Source of the DNA: Solirubrobacterales bacterium
Lineage (GTDB): Bacteria; Actinomycetota; Thermoleophilia; Solirubrobacterales; Solirubrobacteraceae
Reading direction: 5' to 3'
Length of the DNA stretch: 11,615 bases
NCBI GenBank assembly: GCA_019240015.1
Contig: JAFAZB010000331.1
Location: forward strand, 1-11,615
The first letter of the stretch is position 1, and each line of letters begins with the position of its first letter. The notes under the pieces were generated by a model. That model searched no databases. It saw only the letters and a program-made list of their open reading frames with translations, and had not been told where the DNA came from. Of this stretch, positions 6,977-11,615 are shown in pieces. The translations under genes were made by a program, and so were the position numbers.

Positions 6977-8080
6977 CTAACAGATCCGCGGCAGCGGATC
7001 GCCGACCAGCTGATCCATCACCCGCCTGCCGCCAAAGCTCGTCGCCACCAACACCATCCCCGGCGGCGCGGCCCTCACCTCGCCGATCTCCGCCGCCTGC
7101 TCGCAGCCCGGCACCGCGCGCAGCGCCTCGAGCGCCGCCGCCGCCCGACTGGGTGCCACGAACGCCACCAGCTTGCCCTCGTTGGCCACGTACATCGGGT
7201 CGATGCCCAGGATCTCGGCCGCGCCCGCCACCGCCGCGTCCACCGGGACCTCGCCCTCGCGCACGATCATCGCCACCGCGGAGGCCCGCGCGAGCTCGTT
7301 GAGCACCGACGCCACCCCGCCGCGCGTCGCGTCGCGCATGCATCGCAGCTCCGGCCCGGCCGCTTGGAGCATGGCCTCGACCGCCGGCCAGAGCGAGCGC
7401 GTGTCCGACTCGATGCCCGCGTCGAGCTCGAACTCGCCGCGCGCGAGCATGATCGCGGTGCCGTGCGCGCCGATCGAGCCCGACAGCAGGATGCGATCGC
7501 CTGGCTCGAGCGCGGTGGGCGAGAGCGCCGCGCGTGGATCGCGCACCCCCACCCCGGCGGTGCAGATGTACATGCCGTCGGCGTGGCCTCGCTCGACCAC
7601 CTTGGTGTCCCCGGTGACGATCTCGACATCCGCCTCGCGGGCGGCCGTGGCGATCGCCTCGACCTCGGCCCGCAGCTGCTCGGCGGGCAGCCCCTCCTCG
7701 AGGATCAGTGACAGGCTGAGGGCGGCGGGGCGGGCTCCTGACACCGCCAGGTCGTTGACGGTCCCGTTGACTGCCAGCTCACCGATCGATCCACCCGGGA
7801 AGCGCAGCGGCTTGACCACGTAGGAGTCGGTGCTCATCACGAGCGGGACTCCGCCTGCCTGTAGGGCGCCGCCGTCGGCCAGCTCGCTCAGCGCCTGGCC
7901 GCCCAGCGCGGGCAGCAGCAGCCCCTCGATCAGTCCCTGGGTCGCCTTGCCGCCGGCGCCGTGAGCCATCGTGACATGGTTGTCGCGGAACTTGGCCCGC
8001 TTGCCGCGGGCGGTCTCGATGATCCCGAGGATTTTCTGCTCGCGCTCGGACGGGGGCGCGCTCGCGCCGTTCGGGCTCAT
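6977..8080 (-). CDS. hypE: HypE carbamoyl-dehydratase, cyanide ligand synthesis
   Basis: HypE converts the carbamoyl group placed by HypF on its C-terminal cysteine into thiocyanate, the source of the CN ligands of the NiFe site. The 367-aa protein shows the AIRS/PurM-like N-terminal signature MAHGAGGKATQ (38-48), the STDSYVVKPL segment (83-92), ELAVNGTVNDLAVSGA (101-116), GDTKVV and RDATRGGVA motifs, and ends exactly in P-R-I-C with the modifiable cysteine C367. The first 25 or so residues before the catalytic core are a short extension. The ATG at 8080 overlaps the hypD stop as ATGA; an upstream in-frame start at 8365 lies inside hypD and is rejected. HypF is not seen in the window. Confidence 0.96.
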   Translation of the reverse strand: MSPNGASAPPSEREQKILGIIETARGKRAKFRDNHVTMAHGAGGKATQGLIEGLLLPALGGQALSELADGGALQAGGVPLVMSTDSYVVKPLRFPGGSIGELAVNGTVNDLAVSGARPAALSLSLILEEGLPAEQLRAEVEAIATAAREADVEIVTGDTKVVERGHADGMYICTAGVGVRDPRAALSPTALEPGDRILLSGSIGAHGTAIMLARGEFELDAGIESDTRSLWPAVEAMLQAAGPELRCMRDATRGGVASVLNELARASAVAMIVREGEVPVDAAVAGAAEILGIDPMYVANEGKLVAFVAPSRAAAALEALRAVPGCEQAAEIGEVRAAPPGMVLVATSFGGRRVMDQLVGDPLPRIC

Positions 8081-9192
8081 ACGACCTCGCGCTCGCGCGC
8101 GAAGCGCCCGAAGTTGTAGTACGCCGCGCACGCCCCCTCGGAGGACACCATGCAGGTGCCGATCGGCCGCTCGGGCGTGCACGCGGTCCCGAACACCTTG
8201 CACTCCCACGGCTTGATCACGCCCTTGAGGACCTCGCCGCACTGGCACGCCTTTGGATCGGCGACCCGCACGCCGGGCACGCCGAAGCGTCGCTCGGCGT
8301 CGAGATCGGCGTAGGCCTCTGAGAGCCTCAGGCCGCTGTGGGAGATGAACCCCAGGCCGCGCCACTCGAAGTGCGGGCGCAGCTCGAACACCTCGGCCAT
8401 TACCTCGAGCGCACGCAGGTTGCCCTCGTAGGGGACCACGCGCTTGTACTGGTTCTCCACCTCGCAGCGGTCCTGGCTCAGCTGGGCGAGGATCATCGCC
8501 ACCGCCTGCAGGATGTCCAGCGGCTCGAAGCCGGCGATCACCACCGGCTTGCCGTAGTCGGCAGGGATGAACTCGAACGGTCGCGCTCCGACCACCGTCG
8601 AGACGTGGCCGGGGCCAATGAAGCCATCCAGCCGCAGGTCTGGTGACTCGAGCAGCGCACGCAGCGGCGGCACGATCGTGACGTGGCTACACATGCATGA
8701 GAAGTTCTCCACCCGCTCGGCGCGGGCGCGCTTGAGTGTCAGCGCGGTGGACGGCGCTGTCGTCTCGAAGCCGATCGCGAAGAACACCACCTCGCGGTCT
8801 GGGTTCTGCTTGGCGATCCGCAGCGCGTCGAGCGGTGAGTAGACCATGCGGATGTCCGCTCCGCGCGCCTTGGCGTCGAGCAGGCTGCCATCCGATCCCG
8901 GTACGCGCATCATGTCGCCGAAGCAGGTGAAGATCACACCCGGCTCGTGCGCCAGCGCGATCCCGTCGTCGACCCGGCCCATCGGGATCACGCACACCGG
9001 GCAGCCCGGGCCGTGGACCAGTTCGACGTTGCCCGGGAGCAGATCGTCGACGCCGTACTTGTAGATCGAGTGGGTGTGCCCGCCGCACACCTCCATTAGC
9101 TTGTAGTGCCGGCCCGGCTCGACCAGGGACAGGATCTCGCCGGCCAGCGCCCGTCCGAGGTCGGGATCGCGGTATTCGTCGACGAACCTCAT
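8077..9192 (-). CDS. hypD: HypD Fe(CN)2CO assembly scaffold
   Basis: HypD with HypC assembles the Fe(CN)2CO unit. The 371-aa protein has the family motifs C36-G-G-H-T-H, G-P-G-C64-P-V-C67, IGFETTAPSTA (140-150), GPGHVS and a cysteine-rich C-terminus (C316, C318, C331, C338, C347, C355), which in HypD ligates a 4Fe-4S cluster and a redox pair. Length is normal for the family. The start MRFVDEYRDP at 9192 overlaps the stop of the second hypC-like gene as ATGA. The open frame continues upstream to 9402, but those 70 extra residues are arginine-rich, overlap the hypC-like gene completely and have no family counterpart, so the longer start is rejected. Confidence 0.97.
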   Translation of the reverse strand: MRFVDEYRDPDLGRALAGEILSLVEPGRHYKLMEVCGGHTHSIYKYGVDDLLPGNVELVHGPGCPVCVIPMGRVDDGIALAHEPGVIFTCFGDMMRVPGSDGSLLDAKARGADIRMVYSPLDALRIAKQNPDREVVFFAIGFETTAPSTALTLKRARAERVENFSCMCSHVTIVPPLRALLESPDLRLDGFIGPGHVSTVVGARPFEFIPADYGKPVVIAGFEPLDILQAVAMILAQLSQDRCEVENQYKRVVPYEGNLRALEVMAEVFELRPHFEWRGLGFISHSGLRLSEAYADLDAERRFGVPGVRVADPKACQCGEVLKGVIKPWECKVFGTACTPERPIGTCMVSSEGACAAYYNFGRFAREREVV

Positions 9193-9431
9193 GTCCCTGC
9201 CTCGGTCAGGGCCGCGATCGCGGTCCCCGCGTGCACCAGCAGGCGATCGCCGCGAGCGACGGGCGCCACCAGTGCGAGCTCGACTGTCGAGCGTGCGCCC
9301 GACTGCTCGGCGCAAAGCGCCAGCTCGCGCGCGTGATCCACCTTCAGGACCGTCATCGGCACGCCGTCGTCGCCGCAGGTGATGCAGTGCCGCGAGCCGC
9401 ATTCGAGCTCGCCAGGCTCGCGAGCGGTCAT
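9189..9431 (-). CDS. Second HypC/HupF-family chaperone, divergent, 80 aa
   Basis: The product looks like the longer HypC paralogue common in actinobacterial hydrogenase clusters. After a short lead, H15-C16-I-T-C19-G-D-D-G-V-P aligns with the start of normal HypC, and the beta-barrel strands STVELALVAPVARGDRLLVHAGTAIA (48-73) match the family. It lacks the Cys2 that in canonical HypC becomes the N-terminal iron-binding residue; C16 is at the equivalent position but internal. Both ends overlap neighbours by 4 bp (hypC upstream, hypD downstream). It may be a HypC that serves a different step or client, or a regulatory partner of HypD; this is inference. Family membership is likely, exact function is not. 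Confidence 0.87.
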   Translation of the reverse strand: MTAREPGELECGSRHCITCGDDGVPMTVLKVDHARELALCAEQSGARSTVELALVAPVARGDRLLVHAGTAIAALTEAGT

Positions 9432-9709
9432 TCGATCACGCTGGCCTTGAGCTCCTCGAGCTCCTGCTCGTAGTCGGCGCCCATCCGCACCAGGAGGTCC
9501 CGCGTGGCGCGCGCCTCCTGCTCGTCCACCTTGGAGATCGCGAAGCCCACATGGATCAGGACCCAGTCCCCGGCCGCCACTCCGGCGCCGGCGTTCCCGT
9601 CGAGCAGGCCCACGTTCACGTTGCGCTGGACCCCGGCCACGTCGACCTTGGCCAGCCGCCGCTCCTCGTCAACGATCTCCACCACCTGCCCGGGGATGGC
9701 CAAGCACAC
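9428..9709 (-). CDS. hypC: HypC hydrogenase maturation chaperone
   Basis: This 93-aa protein begins M-C-L-A-I-P-G-Q-V-V-E-I, the canonical HypC opening with the essential Cys2 that binds iron with HypD. The GDWVLIHVGFAISKVDEQEA segment (47-66) is the conserved second half. The start is GTG at 9709; only a weak GAAG-type ribosome site precedes it. It is the first gene of the minus-strand operon and faces the Crp/Fnr regulator across a 136-bp intergenic region. The stop overlaps the second hypC-like gene by 4 bp. Confidence 0.96.
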   Translation of the reverse strand: MCLAIPGQVVEIVDEERRLAKVDVAGVQRNVNVGLLDGNAGAGVAAGDWVLIHVGFAISKVDEQEARATRDLLVRMGADYEQELEELKASVIE

Positions 9710-9751
9710 AAGGCGCTTCTACCACCGGCCTTGAGCGTGGGGGAAAAGCCT

Positions 9752-9767
9752 GGTAACCGGTGTTACT
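9752..9767. promoter_or_regulatory. Putative operator 1 (GGTAAC-N4-GTTACT)
   Basis: GGTAAC CGGT GTTACT is an inverted repeat with 5 of 6 arm pairs matching. It is closer to hypC. Its centre is 24 bp from operator 2. The five-base arm, four-base spacer layout is the same as FNR-type sites, although the half-site sequence differs. Confidence 0.65.
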
Positions 9768-9775
9768 AATCGGAC

Positions 9776-9791
9776 GGTAACCCAAGTTACC
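9776..9791. promoter_or_regulatory. Putative operator 2 (GGTAAC-N4-GTTACC, perfect)
   Basis: GGTAAC CCAA GTTACC is a perfect 6-4-6 palindrome sharing its half-site with operator 1. Such a duplicated palindrome next to a divergent Crp/Fnr gene is typical of that regulator's own binding site (inference). Confidence 0.7.
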
Positions 9792-9795
9792 TCGC

Positions 9796-9809
9796 ATCAC
9801 GGGGGTGAT
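9796..9809. promoter_or_regulatory. Third palindrome ATCAC-N4-GTGAT
   Basis: A perfect 5-4-5 palindrome (ATCAC GGGG GTGAT) lies 19 bp from operator 2, centre to centre, toward the regulator gene. Its half-site differs from GGTAAC, so it could be a site for another factor or chance. Confidence 0.35.
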
Positions 9810-9845
9810 CGGGAGTACGGTGGTATCCGAAGCAGGGAGAGGCAG

Positions 9846-10673
9846 ATGTCGGTCGACGTAAGCACAGGGGGCCCGATTGGCCCGCTGGAATGGGACGCGG
9901 GAAACGTGGCCTCCGCGCCGAGCCGGCCGCGCCCGACGCGCTACTTCGCCTACCTGCTGGACGCCGATGAGGAGCTGGCCGAGGAGTTCGACATCCGCAC
10001 CCGGATCGTGGCGCGCCAGGCCACAACGGTGCGGGTGCTTGCCGCACAGCTCGGCGAATGCAACCTGTGGCCCGCGTTCGACGACGTGGGGCGCGGGGCC
10101 GGCCTATTGGTCCTCGACGGGCTGATCGCGTGTGAGAGCACGGTGGCGGGGCGCACCGCCGCGGAGCTGGTCGGCGCCGGCGACCTGCTCCAGCCCCCCG
10201 AATGCCACCCCGAGGAGATGCTCGTACCCGCGCACCGCTGGCGCGTGCTGTGGCCGACCCGCATGGCACTGCTCGACGCCGATTTCAGCGAGCGCGTCCG
10301 GCCCTGGCCTCGGGTGATGGTCGCGCTGCTTCGCCGCGTCAGCCGGCGCGTGACCGATGGTGACGCGATGCGGGCGATCGCCTCCCACCCCCGCCTCGAG
10401 CTGCGTCTCGTGCTCCTGTTCTGGCACCTGGCCACCCGCTGGGGGCGCGTCGAGCCGGGCGGGATCCACCTCACGCTGCCGCTCACCCACTGGCTGCTCG
10501 GCCAGCTGGTCGGAGCCGAGCGCCCGTCGATCTCACACGCCCTGGCGCGGCTAACGCGAGCCGGGCTGATCAGTGGCTCGGCCGGCGACATCCATCTGCA
10601 CGGGTCGCTGGCCGCGCAGCTCGAGGAACTGCTCGAGCACACCAGTGCGGAGCTGGTCGGCGAGGAGCGGTAG
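9846..10673 (+). CDS. Crp/Fnr-family transcriptional regulator, 275 aa
   Basis: After a variable N-terminus (1-32), residues about 36-150 resemble a cyclic-nucleotide-type sensor barrel (LLVLDGLIACESTV, AAELVGAGDLLQP, WRVLWPTRMALLD), followed by a helical connector and a winged helix (about 183-252: RLELRLVLLFWHLATRWG, LPLTHWLLGQLVGAERPSIS, RLTRAGLI). The recognition helix reads A-E-R-P-S-I-S-H; by alignment CRP's RETVGR becomes RPSISH, so a non-CRP, non-FNR DNA target is expected. There is no FNR-type N-terminal cysteine cluster (only scattered C72, C96, C120). ATG with GGGAG 6 nt upstream. The gene is divergent from the hydrogenase operon across a region with duplicated palindromes, so it is probably the operon's regulator. 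The signal sensed is unknown. Confidence 0.9.
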   Translation: MSVDVSTGGPIGPLEWDAGNVASAPSRPRPTRYFAYLLDADEELAEEFDIRTRIVARQATTVRVLAAQLGECNLWPAFDDVGRGAGLLVLDGLIACESTVAGRTAAELVGAGDLLQPPECHPEEMLVPAHRWRVLWPTRMALLDADFSERVRPWPRVMVALLRRVSRRVTDGDAMRAIASHPRLELRLVLLFWHLATRWGRVEPGGIHLTLPLTHWLLGQLVGAERPSISHALARLTRAGLISGSAGDIHLHGSLAAQLEELLEHTSAELVGEER

Positions 10674-10679
10674 CGACCG

Positions 10680-11027
10680 GTGCCCGTTACGGTCGTCTTT
10701 CGCTGCGAGTTCTGCGGCGCGCGGCCCGATCCCGATACCCAGATCGCGCTCGAGCGCCAGCTGCTCGATCTGCGCCATGGCGAGTACGTCGACGCCGATC
10801 CGGGCCGGTGGCTGACCTGGCACGGGCGCGGGATTTACGGGCCGCACCGCTACGCCTGCGGCGGGCATCGGGGCGAGCTCAAGGCCACGCTGCGCGAGCA
10901 CTACGGAAACCTGGGCTGGCATCCCTGGGCTCGCGGCCCGCACCCCTGGGCCGGGCGGCGCGGGACCGATCGTGCTCGGCGCTTGGCGCGGGCGCTGCGC
11001 TCGACGTTCGGGGCGCCTGGGTCATGA
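10680..11027 (+). CDS. Small CxxC/CxxH protein of unknown function, 115 aa
   Basis: No functional family is recognised. A C9-x2-C12 pair near the N-terminus and C60-x2-H63 (YACGGH) suggest one zinc site. The central segment LERQLLDLRHGEYVD is helical and is followed by W44 and W47 (RWLTWHG). Near the C-terminus HPW occurs twice (81-83 and 88-90), followed by an arginine-rich tail. The start is GTG, 6 nt after the stop of the Crp/Fnr gene, so the two are probably co-transcribed. No export signal or membrane span is visible. The frame is supported by strong third-position GC bias, a coherent cysteine pattern and close spacing. Role could be regulatory or a hydrogenase accessory (inference). Confidence 0.8.
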   Translation: MPVTVVFRCEFCGARPDPDTQIALERQLLDLRHGEYVDADPGRWLTWHGRGIYGPHRYACGGHRGELKATLREHYGNLGWHPWARGPHPWAGRRGTDRARRLARALRSTFGAPGS

Positions 11028-11084
11028 GACCGGCTGTGGACGGGTAGCACTCAAAACAGAACATCAACCCGAGAGGAAGGGTCT

Positions 11085-11279
11085 ATGCCCGATCGCGACG
11101 ATCAGAGCACCGCAGATCCCGACGAGCTTCCGTCGAGCTCGCTACACGCCTACAAGGAGGGCCGCAAGGAGGACGTCAGCGGCGATGCGGAGAAGCTCGA
11201 GTCAAACGACCCCCAGGACCAGCAGGCCGATGAGCTCGAGGGCGATGACGAGGGGAGCCTCGCGCCTGAGAAGCACTAG
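11085..11279 (+). CDS. Small acidic, probably disordered protein, 64 aa
   Basis: A strong ribosome site (AGGAAGG, 11074-11080) lies 4 nt before the ATG. About a third of residues are Asp or Glu, against about six Lys/Arg; there is no cysteine and only one aromatic residue (Tyr23), so intrinsic disorder is likely. It lies 57 nt after the 115-aa gene and directly before a hairpin. I do not recognise it. Lower GC at some codon positions than its neighbours may simply follow from the Asp/Glu/Lys/Gln content. Confidence 0.7.
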   Translation: MPDRDDQSTADPDELPSSSLHAYKEGRKEDVSGDAEKLESNDPQDQQADELEGDDEGSLAPEKH

Positions 11280-11317
11280 CAAGCGTCCCGCCGGCTCTCG
11301 TCGCTGCTGACGCTTGC
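11280..11317 (+). terminator. Putative transcription terminator hairpin
   Basis: GCAAGCGTC (11280-11288) pairs perfectly with GACGCTTGC (11309-11317), a 9-bp stem with a 20-nt loop starting right after the stop codon of the 64-aa gene. There is no U-tract, so it is an imperfect intrinsic terminator; GC-rich actinobacteria often lack one. Confidence 0.5.
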
Positions 11318-11394
11318 GCCGGCAGTGGGCAGTGGGGTAGACGGTGAAGCCGATTCCGCCGATGTGCACGGGCGCCGCACGACCTCGAGTAGCG
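11318..11394. other. Intergenic spacer, no gene seen
   Basis: This spacer separates convergent genes. Only a short direct repeat is visible (GGCAGTGGGCAGTGGGG near 11321-11337). No ORF, RNA or convincing regulatory site was found. Confidence 0.6.
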
Positions 11395-11615
11395 TCAGTC
11401 GGCGAGTAGTTCTGAGAAGCCGAACGTGACCACCAGCGCCGGATCGTGGAACTCGATTACGCGGGAGACGCCGGTGGTGGTCGGGGCCAGCACAACGATG
11501 CCATGCGCGCGCATCGTGCCGTCCCCGTCGCGGTGGTACACGGCGGCGGCGGGTTGTCCGTTGGATGTTGTGGCGATCATCCGCCAGTCGCCGGGCGCGC
11601 CGAGCACGTATCTGT
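11395..11615 (-). CDS. 3' end of a probable ECF sigma factor with SnoaL-like tail
   Basis: The minus-strand frame is open from the right edge to a TGA at 11395-11397, with no stop. The visible approximately 73 residues contain GDWRMIATTSNGQPAAAVYH, a charged RDGDG turn, a beta strand around GIVVLAPT and a closing R-V-I-E-F-H-D-P segment followed by TFGFSELL. This pattern resembles the SnoaL/NTF2-like C-terminal domain found in some actinobacterial ECF sigma factors (sigma-70 family, SigJ/TIGR02960-like). The apparent Met-like start at 11607 is an internal GTG (valine); reading continues past it to the edge. The sigma regions themselves are outside the window, so a stand-alone SnoaL-like protein is possible. 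It is convergent with the acidic-protein gene and unlikely to belong to the hydrogenase cluster. Confidence 0.72.
   Translation of the reverse strand, partial: RYVLGAPGDWRMIATTSNGQPAAAVYHRDGDGTMRAHGIVVLAPTTTGVSRVIEFHDPALVVTFGFSELLAD

Larger units (their letters stand above)
9710..9845. promoter_or_regulatory. Divergent control region between hydrogenase operon and regulator
   Basis: This 136-bp spacer separates the two divergently transcribed units and must hold promoters for both. It contains three short palindromes with five-base or longer arms around a 4-bp spacer, listed separately. I could not pick convincing -35/-10 pairs for either direction. A purine-rich ribosome site (AGGGAGAGG, 9834-9842) serves the regulator gene. 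Confidence 0.75.

Noticed and set aside
5977..7302. Long plus-strand ORF (441 codons)
   Set aside because: Antisense to hhyS and hypE with low-complexity Pro/Arg/Ala tail; shadow frame.
6977..8365. 462-codon version of hypE
   Set aside because: The first 95 codons overlap hypD out of frame and are of shadow composition; ATG at 8080 is coupled to the hypD stop.
8077..9402. 441-codon version of hypD starting at 9402
   Set aside because: The extra 70 residues are arginine-rich, lie fully within the second hypC-like gene and have no HypD counterpart; MRFVDEY at 9192 is the family start.
9710..9845. Specific -35/-10 promoter boxes for hypC or the regulator
   Set aside because: Several weak AT-rich hexamers exist but none has acceptable spacing, so no promoter was called.
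1..11615. Mobile elements, CRISPR arrays, tRNA or rRNA genes
   Set aside because: No transposase, terminal inverted repeats, regularly spaced repeats or RNA gene signatures were seen on either strand.

Overview
The window is GC-rich and densely packed, with third-position GC bias, many GTG starts and 1-8 bp gene overlaps. It looks like an actinobacterial chromosome. I infer Actinomycetota, possibly Thermoleophilia/Solirubrobacterales-like; this rests on overall protein resemblance only. It carries the core of a gene cluster for a cytosolic 'actinobacterial-type' uptake [NiFe]-hydrogenase (group 1h or a close sister), the type associated with scavenging atmospheric H2 during persistence.

Minus strand, 9709 down to the left edge: one long apparent operon of at least twelve genes. 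In transcription order it holds hypC, a second hypC-like gene, hypD, hypE, hydrogenase small subunit (hhyS), large subunit (hhyL), a NifU-like/four-cysteine Rieske-like fusion, a DUF5947-type protein, a DUF6084-type protein, an unrecognised 372-aa conserved-type protein, the large-subunit maturation endopeptidase, and the 5' end of hypA, which is cut by the window edge. Nine of the eleven junctions are overlaps or gaps of no more than 16 nt; hypE-hhyS is one of these, and only hhyS-hhyL has a larger gap (47 nt). No internal terminator is visible. HypC/D/E build the Fe(CN)2CO group, HypA supplies nickel, the endopeptidase trims the 19-residue tail of HhyL, and the iron-sulphur/zinc accessory proteins are candidates for cofactor assembly or electron transfer. 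HypB and HypF are not in the window and may lie to the left.

Intergenic 9710-9845: a divergent control region with two GGTAAC-N4-GTTACC-type palindromes 24 bp apart and a third 5-4-5 palindrome (ATCAC-N4-GTGAT). It separates the operon from a plus-strand Crp/Fnr-family regulator (9846-10673), the obvious candidate to bind these sites.

Plus strand, 9846-11279: the regulator, a 115-aa CxxC/CxxH protein 6 nt behind it, and a small very acidic 64-aa protein with a strong ribosome binding site, then a hairpin. At the right edge (11395-11615, minus) is the 3' end of a gene resembling the SnoaL-like tail of an ECF sigma factor. No RNA genes, mobile elements or CRISPR arrays were seen.
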